Assembly: GCA_024449915.1 (NCBI GenBank)
Contig: JAMZAV010000026.1
Location: forward strand, 1 to 64,000
Origin: Sweltsa coloradensis
Lineage: Eukaryota > Arthropoda > Insecta > Plecoptera > Chloroperlidae
Direction: 5' to 3'
DNA length: 64,000 nucleotides
A program made the translations under genes and the position numbers. The notes beneath the pieces are model-generated. The model was not told where the DNA came from. It did not search any database and worked only from the letters and a program-made list of their open reading frames with translations. Below are positions 24,546-36,600 of the stretch, piece by piece. The stretch's first letter is position 1. Every line of letters starts with the position of its first letter.

Positions 24546-24990
24546 TACACACATAGAAACTAACCTACAAATACAAAAGTGATAATAATATGAACTAACA
24601 ACATTTCAATTACATTACAATACAAATACATATGTACAAATTAAAGTAATAAAAACGAACGTTACAAAACTCAAGTGGAGGGTTTAAAGGAGTTTTTAGT
24701 AAGTACTGTTCTGTTAAGAGGTCAAACGTAAATGATTCGGAATTTTGTATTTGTAGTGGGAGATTATATTTTTAGTCTAAAGTATAATACCGTGGACTTA
24801 TTGTAAATAAGTGTGACAAGGACAGAATGAAACCATCAATTATATTTCGTAAAATAAATAAATAATAAATCTCTTTGTTGGTGGAAGTGCCGATAATAAA
24901 GAGGGAAACAAAAATCAATTCTTGTTCCTAGCTTGTTCCAACTATCTCTTATGGCGGAGGTGCCGAGTTCAGAATTTTTTTCAACTTTCT

Positions 24991-25004
24991 GGGGGGGGGG
25001 GGGG
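24991..25004. repeat. Poly(G) tract
   Basis: Fourteen consecutive G. Confidence 0.95.
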
Positions 25005-25339
25005 ATGGGTAAGAACAAAATATTCTGGAGGTCGTGGACATTGGTGCACCTGCAGAGGTGCACATGCGCCGAGTAAAAATGATATGTATACCCCACGAAA
25101 CAACTAATTCACGACTTGGGCATCATCACAACACACACTTCAAAATAATCCACTAAAAATGTCTGTAAAGTTGGCAAATAAAATTGTGACCATAAACAAA
25201 AGAGCAGAATAGTTTTTTCTCTTCTCAAAATTTAATTTTGAACTAGATGACTTGAATAACTAAATTTGAATCTCAATGTTGATTCTAAGGTTCTGTCAAG
25301 TCCAAAAAATTCTATTGTCTTTTAATTGGTTTTTATTTT

Positions 25340-25560
25340 ATTAATTTATTTAACGTCCATCCTATTCAGTTATAAAAACTGATTTACAAAGGAGGACAAC
25401 TAAATAAATCTAATTACATAGATGCAGACACAACAATGAACTACATTTAAGTAAATATTTGAAATGGTAATATTACAACAATGCATTAAAACTCAACAAA
25501 TTTGGTAACAAATAAAAAGGATATTAAATGCAATTAATGAATGAATCAAATGTATAAAAT
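25340..25560 (-). mobile_element. Family-T tail and adjoining AT-rich repeat
   Basis: 25340-25400 is the tail in reverse (TTTATTTAACGTCCATCC, ACTGATTTACAAAGGAGGAC). 25405-25520 matches 1690-1810. Confidence 0.55.
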
Positions 25561-26215
25561 AACAACACATATTGTCCCTGTTTCATTCTACCAACTTTTC
25601 AGATATCTTTATAGTGGATTATTTGAAAATCATATTGGGGATTCCCCTTAACCCCCAGCTGCTCCATCACTGACCACGAATGTTTGTCGAGCACACACAT
25701 ACTAACTCATACTTTCGGACGGTTTCACCGATGAGAACACACTATTGTGATGAAAAGTGAAATCAGTCTAAAACACACACACACACGTTGAACGGCTCGC
25801 CCGTGGACAGTATTCTCTTCCCAGACTAGTTTCTTTACTCGCAGACGTTATTTAATACACGGTTATTGTACTTATTACCACCTACTTGGAAAAGAATGTA
25901 CACTTACGTACATATAATTAAAAACCAGTCGCACAAAACAGTTTATATTTGGAGGTGGGCACACAAACTAAATTATATATTATGCTTGTCTAGAGTAAAG
26001 AGAAAACTGAACCATGGAGTTGTACTCTTCCTCTTCCTTGCGTTCAGTTAGTTATTAACATTGAGATGGGGGCGTAAGTGACAAAAGACTATTTCCTGGT
26101 GGGTTCTGTGCGACTGCTTTTCACTTATTTTCATACCCGCACACAGCCTTAACTTTACCTGAATATATTCACAATAGCCTATGTGAAGGCACGTATTTTA
26201 CAATACAATATACGT
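25561..26215. other. Intergenic DNA, nothing recognised
   Basis: Contains a short (CA)n run near 25773-25786. The open frames are short and unremarkable. Confidence 0.35.
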
Positions 26216-26420
26216 ATTAGAGATACGTGAAAATAGCGTTTTATGGATAGATGCTACAAAGCGCTTTTTTCCCTTTAAAACTTTAGTTTTCCGGTATTAT
26301 TTTATTTTCCTTTTCATCGTATCTATAATGTGGACATACACATTTTTATTTAGTTGATATTAATTCAACCTTGATGATCAAAATTTTAAATTCAAAATAA
26401 AAAAAGTTCATACCCAAGGT
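26216..26420 (-). mobile_element. Partial MITE related to 11676-11958
   Basis: AGAGATACGTGAAAATAGCG, GATGCTACAAAGCGCT and AATTCAACCTTGATGATCAA match the right half of the 11676-11958 element in inverse order. The other end is lost. Confidence 0.5.
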
Positions 26421-28590
26421 CATAGGCTTATGAATATGATGATTCAAATTATGAATTGTACCTCTTCAACTGTTAGTTAATTTTAGTCTGCACTACTGTA
26501 ACAAGAATTTTCTATTATTCTTATTATAAAAGTTTTCTTTTTTTGCCATCTGCCGCTCATCTTCTAAAACTTTTATTTATCCAAAGACACGCTCACTCAA
26601 TATATAACCAAACATATTTTTAGAATACCTACATAAAAAGAAAAAAAACAGTGTCCTTTTAGCATAGTTAGTTACATCCTATATTTTAATTTTAGTCTTC
26701 ACACAATAATTATAACTTACTATGTACCGTATATAGGGTATTCCATGTAACTTAACTGATAATCGATGAATAAAATTTTATTTGACTTTATTTGTTAACG
26801 TATTATGATCAAACAACAAACAAACAATAGGCAATTTATTAATAAATAAACTTGCAGTACATCACTTTGTGCGCACTCTTTTGTTGGCATTGCCCTTCAA
26901 TAAGTGTGATAAATAATAATATGTTCGGTTAATTATTGGGGGCTATGGGGGCGGGGCAGTGGCTAGCCCCCAGAAAGTTTGAATTTTTAATACCCGGCAC
27001 CTCCACCAAAAGTGTAGATTTAAACAAGCTTGGAAATAACGGAAGAATATGTACAATGTGCTATTTATTAGCAGTCAAACTGATTACAAAATTGAGGAAC
27101 AATACAATACAGAACAATAAAAATCACAACCAGCATACCCCACAAATCAACGTGTTTTGAGACTCGACTCAGCCAACTATACAAAAATGTTTACGATGTA
27201 TATATATCATAAGTATTATGCATTTGCTGGATTTACCTTCGTGTTAAATTGTTGGCACATTTTGTTGTGCTGTCTTGTGCATCTGTCCCGTCATTTTATG
27301 TGTACTACATTCATTGCTATCTCAAAGTACACCTCTGTTGGGATAAATAAATAAATATTATCAATCAACTTTAATTGATGCAATTTCAAATTCTAAAAGT
27401 TTGGCTCCCATACTATCATATGGAACTGCATTATATACGAAACAATTTTATATAAAAACGTAAGATATGATAGTACTACATCTATTCTAGGTGTCTTCCA
27501 AGTGAGCGTAAGAAAAGAATTTATTTCTGGCACTTTTTAAGTCACATTTTTTAAAAATATTTGGCAGGACATCAGAATACATACCTATATACGTTATGGA
27601 GTTATTAATCCATATAGACAACGTTATGATTCAGCATCTCCTCAATAGTACAAGAAATCAACTTGCAAGTCTCGTCTGAAAGCAAATGAACCAAATAAAT
27701 GGTAAATCTGTAGATAGTAACTGGCCTTCCTGCCCAAGCCACCTGGGTTCAGGTCCCGGTCGCGTTGCATTGGTTAATTTCTTCATTGCATTGAATATCA
27801 TGTTGAAATCTGTAAGGAGTTTCAACAATCTTCCCTGTTATAAACCTCTTGCCTAGCATTGATGGATGAGCATTTTTTATTTTATTGAGCCATCATTTCA
27901 CCACATTAGTTTCCATAACTGTTATTTCCGACCATTAAGTAGGAAGGTTGGCAGAAAAATGCAGTGCCCCCAAGCACAAGGAGTATGCCAGACTCTTCAC
28001 AACAAATTGTTGAATAAACAAACATTAATAAAATATAGAAGTAATTAACAAACAAAATATTAACAATTAATAATAGCAAAATCCAATTATTATGCAACCT
28101 TAATGTAGCAGAGTTGATATAATGTTTAACCATAGTACTTAGTAATTTTAAACCTGCATAATATTAAGGCATTCAACATCAACAATACCGAATGAAGGCG
28201 GAACATTTTAGTCGGTCAACATTGCGAGTGGACTATTTGCTTAAACATAACCCAGCAGCAATATTCTATGCATGTGGGAACAGGAGCATAAAGAGCGGTT
28301 TTCAATAGGAATGTTTATTTGATAGCACTAAAAAACAAAGGCAGGTAGGTCTTAGTCTACACATCGAAAGTTACCTGAAAATGTTACGATGAGACAATAG
28401 TTTGACCAGTCGGGTAGAGAAAAATAAACAACAGAAACGAAAGCTCCTAACATATTTTAATTGATTTCTTCTATTTGCTAACACAATAGATTTCAATTGT
28501 TGTTAATAGTTAAAGATACCATACACTAATGCAAACAATAATTATTCATAATTTATACAATACAAGTATAATAAAAGTATCAATGCCCAG
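26421..28590. other. AT-rich intergenic DNA with a SINE remnant
   Basis: 27715-27770 carries a weak tRNA-like remnant (GGGTTCAGGTCCCGG). Nothing else is recognised. Confidence 0.35.
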
Positions 28591-28594
28591 TTCA

Positions 28595-28662
28595 AATGCT
28601 CATACACAACGAGCGAGACTCTGATTTGGGAGATCACTGGTTCGACACCAGTCACCATGATA
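28595..28662 (+). mobile_element. SINE head (S1-like)
   Basis: GAGCGAGACTCTGATTTGGG, GATCACTGGTTCGACACCAG: the tRNA-like head only. Confidence 0.5.
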
Positions 28663-29664
28663 GAAATATTTTACCAAAGTTTTTCTGCACCTCCACCAAT
28701 GTTTTTCTTTAAAGAAAGAGTACGGGAAAAATGCAATGGATATAAAGTGAAGAAAAAGATGATGTGGGGTAAGCGTCGGGAATGGCTATTTGGCTTCGAT
28801 AAGCCCTCCCACCACCAGCGGAACTTCCAAGCTGGAAATAGGGCTTCACACTGATTCTATGAAGAGGAGAAAAAAACGAAATAAACCTTGGACATTCCCT
28901 CCACACATAACCTAAAACACCCTTCATTTGAACAGAGACATGACACGTTCCTGTTCCTGGTCAGTAACAAATGTGTCAACATTGTCTCCTCCCGACCTCG
29001 GCGAACTGCTTGCGACTGGTCAATATCCTTTGAATTATTAGTGTCGAGACAAATCATAATTACATTGACTGTAATTAATATTTAAGTTTCAATTCTAAAC
29101 TAATCACCTTCATTGTAGTTCATGCAGCCGTCTCAAGATTTCTTCATGCAGCATCTTCTTATTTTTAGAAACAAAGTCAACAGCATACATACTAGATTCA
29201 TGTATTATTATCTACATAAAGAACGAGTAATAGCAGTTCATGGGATACTTGAGGTAACATGACAATGAAACAGCAAATTACTTTTGATTACGGATTTTTA
29301 CTTACCAAAATACTAGATAACTTATCACCTAGGATCAACTCAAAGCAAACACTTCACCTTACTCACTAAATGAAATTTATGTTTCTAAAAAAAATAGATA
29401 AACTAAAATGTATAACATATTTAGGTTAAAGGTAGATAAAATATAAGGGGATATGGATGAAATAAAGGGGCATTGCAGACTTAACAAATATATTTATTCT
29501 TCGACCAACCAACGTGAACAACACGTCACACACGAACACGTGAACGTGTCAAGAAACTTTTAACACAACATTTACTGTTTCCAGACAAAAATTATTTTAC
29601 CTTGTTGCAAAGAACATATTATTATTAAGAATGATTTATACACATAATATATTTACGATTTCAA
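28663..29664. other. Intergenic DNA downstream of RRP5
   Basis: No gene recognised. TTGCAGACTTAAC occurs here at 29474 and also at 24428, but the shared segment is short. Confidence 0.35.
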
Positions 29665-30461
29665 TTTATTATTCCATTTTAGCCTAAATGTATAAATATA
29701 TAAATGGCGCTCTAGAAAGCTAGAGCACTTCGGGTTGTTTTGTCGCTTTTGACTTCTTTACCTTCCGATAGTCAAAAGCCGATCCTCTTGGGTCGTCTGG
29801 GGAGAGATATTAGTTTTCCAAGAAGGATGAACGGAGATGCTTTTGTAGGAAGGTCTGAGATCCACAAACAATCAGTATAGAACGATCATTTGATTAAAGC
29901 AGAGCAAAATGCATCAGTGTCATTAGAAGAGAAGATAATCTAGAAAGCCACTATGTATCTTGTTGTTCAATCTAGCAACAATATAATGTTGTTTCAAGAT
30001 TGCAAAATAAATTTAAATTATCTTAATCATACTTCAAGAGCTTACAAATTAAGTAATCACTATAGAAAATCCCATTTTGGTATGAAGCCCACAATACCCG
30101 AAGAGATTTGAATTGTTATGAATTTTTGGCTGTCGGGATACGCGCTGAATTGAGGTTCTATCAGCGGTTGTTAAAAGATGGACTGTGCAATTGATCCGAA
30201 ACATCAGGATTTAAACAACAATGAAAGCGTAGTATCCTGATCAAAGATTACACATGGCTCCATGTGTAATCTTTGTCATGGCAGCCAAGAATGCATATAG
30301 ACTCGGACTGCAAAAGACTACGATAAGTTTCGATTTGAGTTGTGTTCAAAGTTTTAGCATTTTGTATTGCGTAGAAGACAAGGAGACAGGAAAGAAAGCA
30401 CCATCGTCCCAAGGAAGGAAGGTAAATTAGTCTGGGAGGGTTTACAGTGGTTGTTGGTCCC
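29665..30461 (-). other. Presumed 3' untranslated region of RRP5
   Basis: Downstream of the stop, the first minus-strand AATAAA is at 29665-29670, giving a predicted 3' UTR of about 0.8 kb. No repeat family seen elsewhere in the window occurs in it, unlike the flanks. It holds one perfect hairpin at 30242-30275. The end of the transcript is inferred only from the poly(A) signal. Confidence 0.4.
30242..30275. repeat. Perfect 16-bp-stem hairpin in the presumed 3' UTR
   Basis: The stem CAAAGATTACACATGG, a two-base CT loop and the exact reverse complement. It lies 187 bp downstream of the RRP5 stop codon. Confidence 0.9.
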
Positions 30462-30633
30462 TCATTCCATGTTGGTACCGGCAGCCGCCTCCACGTAGTC
30501 GAGCGCTAGTTGTCGCACCTTGTTGGCGCCGTCCTCCGTCCCGTGAGCCTCCTCGAAGGCAAGGAACTTCTTGAAGAGCGTCTTCATCTTGTGCGAGGGA
30601 AGTCGCTGGGCCACGGCTCGCTCCAGCACTTGC
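30462..30633 (-). CDS. PDCD11: RRP5 last coding exon
   Basis: A 172-base terminal exon that completes the split Arg codon and reads [20 protein letters not shown] and then [20 protein letters not shown], finishing with [18 protein letters not shown] and TGA. This matches the family C-terminus in order and length (F.ERV, K.K..FKK.L..E..HG, A..YVE). The acceptor is tgtgttttccag. It is more GC-rich than everything around it, as expected for a selected exon in a repeat desert. Confidence 0.95.
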
Positions 30634-33600
30634 CTGGAAAACACAACACACACATTATCTCCTGCTACAGCACCTTGTCTGGAGGAGGACATAGGCCATA
30701 CCTCACTCTGTTTCCGCACTGCTCGACATAAACAAACTACCCAATCCATGTGACTACCTAGGAAACGCTAAAGTCCCGTCGCGTTGATGGATGAGATTTT
30801 TGTAAGTTTGAATTGCGGGGATTTATTACTGGCAAGTGCTCTTGAACGCATTGTTGTGATTGTGTCAATTCTATTTTACTTGTAAGTTTCATTATACCCA
30901 CAAAATCATATTAAACCTTATTCGTATGAATTTGGTAATTTTAACTTTTTCTTTCAAAAGGAATCTCACCATTACCTTAGTGTCCATGTGAATATGAACG
31001 TGTAGCCACCCGTTTGTAAATCGGCCCAATGTCACGAATTTGCGCACAAAAATCGAAAAACTCGTAAAAGTACGAATTCAATGAGAAATTTCTTCATTGT
31101 ACCAAAACGTCAAGTCTAAGTTCAGGATTTCGAAGGTCCCTCCATTTTCTCCAGATCGCATATGCCGTAGCCCGTAAAGCAAACAAACAGACAGAAAACA
31201 TAGGAAGAGAAACAACACCAGTAAATTTTTGTGGGTCGTGAAATTGAAGTCTTCGCTTCGCTCATCCAAATACCGAGTAAGCTCGCATGTTTTGCCTTAC
31301 ATTGTTCAATCTAAAGATCTCACCAACACATCTATCAGTTACATCTAGCTATTCTTACATGTCAAACAAACTCTTGACCAAAAAGCAGAGTGGGCTTATG
31401 ATATAAGTATAACCAGGATGAGGATAGAGGTAGCACGTCGCATAAACAATACTCAATCCAGGAGGTCGTCGGTTCGATGCGAGCCACTGGCAATCCTGAC
31501 TACAGGTTTTCAACAGTCATAAGGGAACGAGTCCTACTAACAGCCCTAAGACACTCCTTCCTCATAGTGAGGCACCTCTAGAGTCTAGAGGGACTTGGGC
31601 AAGTTTATGTACCCTACAGGACAACAGAGATCATCCCTACGGAAAGAAGGGTTATAAACCTTCTGAACATTGGATTTGTATAAGATAACGATGGTTCACT
31701 CCCTTGCTTGCTGCCGACACCAAGTGAAGCAGGCACCATAGGTAGCATTTTGGTTTATTTGGATTAAGGACGCATCAAGCGTTAGGTCATTAGGTCATAA
31801 TGCACTACTCTAACCTAGGGGATATGGGGAGGAGGGGCCCATGCTGGTCAGAACCAGCCACAGGTAGGGGGAGGAAAGGGGGGTTCTCACGTCGCGGTCG
31901 TCATTGTTTTTGTCATCGTTTGTGGTGTCATTTCGTCATCGTCGTAGAGGGGTCGTCAAGGGATGGTGGCAAGGTTCCCGACGACAACTGCCACAGCTCG
32001 CCTCTAGTCTCGGGGAGTACACAAGCTGATGTTTGCGAGGTGGACTTTTTCTCTTGAATCGCCTTTTACGATTAGCAGAGCCATGCTCTGGGCCAATTCT
32101 ACCCCGAGCCCAGACGGTAGTAGATTACTATGCTGGATTTCTCCATGTCATTGGTTCTGACCGGCACAAACTCAATATAGGGATCCTAGTAGGGGTGTAG
32201 TCTGTAGGTAGGCTACAATCTAAAGGAATCTTCCTGGGGTGCAATGCTTCCCATCTCTCACGTGTCTACTACATCTTGAACAGACTGTACACAACCGTTC
32301 CTCATAAATTCTAGATTGGGTGTGCATTGTTCCTCACTTATGTTAATTTTAGTAAACCCTAAAAACTTCAACCTTTCGTGGTCATTAATAGATATGGACC
32401 GGGGAGCCCTAGGGATTTTAACGAATGGGGAAGGAGGAAGACGCATTAACAGCCGACATAAAAGGAGATTCAACTGCTGAAGGCGATGCTCTGTTCGGGT
32501 TTGTTTAAAAAACTAAAACTAAAAAACTATAGTTAGGGAAATGTATGCAAGTTGTCTAGACTACTTGCAACGTATACAAAGCAAGAGTATACTTTGAGGG
32601 GGCAGACAGTTAAGCTACACTAACTGCAGTGGCGTAACTAAGAATTCAAAGGCCATGGGTTGCAAGGCTGCTCGAATGGGCTTCCTTGCACCCTTGCCAT
32701 GGGCCCCCTAGGACCCTCAATCTGTCAGAGCCTGGCCACCCCGTACGCCCTAACTTAAGGGTTCGAGAAGAAGGAAGAACTTGAGAAATGCTTTAGTCAT
32801 TTTCCGTACACATTCCGAACAGCAAGACTCCATTGCCAACGGAAATATGGGCCGATATGCGACATTCAAACAATTAAATAAATGGGGTACAAAATAAAGT
32901 TCTGATTGGAGCTGTGATGATTCGTGTTCTAAGTTAGTTTACTTTAACAACCTGCACTCAAAACGAAAATATATGTTCATTCACTTGAACAACATTTAAT
33001 CGCCGCCAAACAAGTTTTGATCCACAGCTACCCTTATGAACAACTCTAACATCGAATAACTATTTAAATCCACAGTGGCGTCGATCGTCCAAAGCCACAT
33101 AGGCCCTTCTCTTCCGTAACTGTTCTTAGAAACCACCGAGATAGAATCACGCAAACCCCAGTCATAAAGCCATCACGAACCACGATCGAAATCAGTAATA
33201 TTTATTACAAGTTAGCGGCAGATTATTATTTTAAACAACAAACAACTCGGTCAAACCAAAAAACAACCCACCGGCCAGCAATCCGAACCGAGCGGCCAGC
33301 CGTGTGTTTGTAGGTCGCGCCGCCGACAAACGCCGGCTGCAGATAACACTGCACAGATATCTGTTAGCACCACGACGAGACTGCAATCAATCAATCGATA
33401 ATAAACAACAATAGTGAAGACGTGTGGAGCGATCACTCGTGAGCCACTTGTGGAGGAGCGACTGCGCCGGGCGTCGAACTCGCGAGCTCTTGATTGAGAT
33501 GCGATGGTTGGTGAACAAACTCACGTCGGGTCACGATCCCTAATCATTTTCCAATCAACTCAGACTCTTGTGCGCAGGTTATAAACAATATCTACATAAT

Positions 33601-36600
33601 ATAATATATCATAATAAATATTGCTCGAGCACACTCGCGCACCATTCTCTCCCACGGAACGTTGAAAGTATTAACTGACTTAGACACAAAGATAATAATG
33701 AGATAAACCTCGAATCCCATTCCCCCATCTGGGCCCGGGGTAGAATTGGCCCAGAACATGGCTAATCGTAAAAGGCTATTCAAATGAAAAAGTCCATCTA
33801 GGGAAGTATAATACTACCCGAAACTAGAGGCGAGCTCTGGCAATCATCGTCGGGGACCTTGCGGACAATGACACCACGAACGTAACAAAGACGATGACGA
33901 CCGCGACGTGAGAACCCCCCTTCCCAACCCTACCCGTGGCTGGTTCTGTCCAGCATGGGAAATATGACTATTATAGACTATATGGGTTAGCCATGATTTG
34001 AGCCAAAGCGGGTCTTGTAATTCAATGTGGGTATCGCGGTAATATCGGCGTGCGTAATTTGGTGCGATTAAAAACGATTTAGACTTCATTATGCTACAAT
34101 CAGCTGGAGTAAAAACATTATACATATATTACGAAACTATTTAACGATTTGGCTACGTCATTAACTTTAATCGCCTCTTAATCGAACGAAAGGCAGGGCT
34201 AGCATGAACCTATTCCACCAACAGTATTGCCTTGTCTTGGGTAAGGTCCCCAAAATAAGGACCTTTGTCAGCAAAGCTACTTTGACCAAAAACGGAACAA
34301 AGTCAAGTCTTAATAAGGAACTTAATAGTCATTATTGTACAAAGGAAACCGATCTAGAAAAATCGTAAATTCTTTATAAATATTCTCGGAACAACGAGCA
34401 TAAGACTTTGGTTTAGCAAACAGACAGTAAAATGTAAAACTAACAATAATTAGGCAAGGAATTGAGTTTGCAATTTTAATGTATAGACGTTCCAAGTTCT
34501 CACAAAATGGAAACTTTATAAATGAAAAGTTCGTAGAGCCCAGCAACGGATGGACTCTACACAACAGTTGTCCCATTGCAAGCCAATGGTAACAACATTA
34601 AAATGTTGACAGCTAAGTATTGTTTTAACTTTTAAGTCAAATTCTCCGTAGATGACATCAATGGCTAAATAGTAGGGAAAGAACCTCCCGCTTGCACCGC
34701 CGGTCACCACGTGTAGGACAGAGAGACACAGAGAGACACCCACAGTGGAACATTCCTTGCATTGACAGTGACGTCACTTAAGAATTCAGATACTCTAAAC
34801 ATCGAGCGTGAAAAGGTTTCAAATATCATCTAGTTGTATGGAACGGCGTGGGCTCCCCACAGTGCACAAGAGCCAATGCAATCAATCACTATTATCAACA
34901 GATGATGGAGCCTATTAACTCTCTAATGTAGAGGCTGTACTTTTATAATCCGCCAGATCCACGGGCTTGATAAACTATGATCCTCGCACGTGAGAAGGTG
35001 GGAGGCTCATGTGCCACTTACATCCGGAACACACCTGACTAAGTTTCAACCGACCCCGGGGCAGACTGTGTGTGTGAGATAACGCATGTGGTCATCAAGA
35101 TGTCAATGCCACACACTTATCTCTTGACAACGATAGCGGTGATCATAGTCGTTGTATCAACTATGGTCTAGCGTAAGAAAGGCCTTCCTTCCGTATACCT
35201 CGACGATGAACAGTATGAACATCTTTGAGATTGAATTAACGTGTCTCGAAGGAGTTGATAAATGATAACCTATTTTCGATAAATAAAACATTTATTAGCT
35301 ATCCTAGTATCTGGTATTACATCGCGATCCCTGGATTGAGGGGGGTGGGGGGGGGGTCTTTGGTTTGGACCTCGCTGAACATTGTGGTTGACGGTAGAAG
35401 GATTTCCGTGGTTGTAAACACGTCCATAAGAATATACGCATACTGAACGTGTGTGACCCTTTTAAGGTGACTAACTAGGTTATTATTAGGGTTTAGAGTA
35501 GTTGGGCACTCACTTTTGGTACTAAGCAAATACCGGTAGCTATTCGCTCGGTCCAGAAGCATCCGAAGTATATTATACAACTTTGCAAAGTTGTCAATAA
35601 AGCATACATGGTCAGCCCTAAGGTAGTAGATTTTCAACATTTTGTCTCTATCAGCCAGAAAAAATTCACGAAAATTGTAATTTTTGTACTTTTTAACCAA
35701 ATCAAAAATCGTGAAACTATATATTTTTATTGTTTTAAAACCAATTTTAGAAAAGTGTTACCGTACTATTATTTCCACTTTCGTGACAACTATTCAAAAA
35801 TTTCAAACACCTGTGGTGTTAGTCAGCCGAGCGATCAGAAATGTGGCTAAAACGCATGTACCACGAAAAACCCTTCAGTCAGGATTGCCGGTGGCGGGAA
35901 GTGGCGGGGACCGGCGAGTTCAACGCGGGACCCACAGCACAGCACAGCCCGGCCACGCAATGTTATCCGGGAGGAGTCAACAGACACACAGTCTATAATT
36001 TGCTAAACGCATCTCTGGCTGTGAGACTGATCTGATGGAAGAGAGATGGGTTTTTTCCATGTGTGAGTTTGTGTTGGAGAACCAGTTGCCGGGACAAGTG
36101 GCGCGCGAGAGTACGCCAGCGAGTCCTAGCGGGGAGACAGAGAAGCTACGGAAACAACACATTGGATTGTTGTGAGTCTCATGGTCCACATTATTTGTTT
36201 CAGGTTGCTGGGTTCGAAGAGAAAAACGGAACACATCGATTGCGAAGACATCGAGAGTTATAAAAATATACTCGACACATTATTTTACAGCTTCAAACTT
36301 ATTTCGGCACTTTTGAGACGAAAAAACGGAATGTGACTTAAAAGGGGGAGTCCCAATAATAACTTGCATGCTTCGTTGTGCCGCTTTTGTTGGGTGTTTG
36401 AGAGTTGAAATTAAATTTGAGTAGTTCGCATTTATACATGGGGGGGGGGGGCTACTGTGCCCCATTACATTCTATTCTGTCAACTAGTGAGTAGTGAATA
36501 CTTCGACCTGATCAGTGCTTGGAAACTGCAAGTAATCGAACTACCAAGATTTCGTTTTTTGATTTCGTCACTTCTTTCAATATTCGTCATTTCAAGCCCT

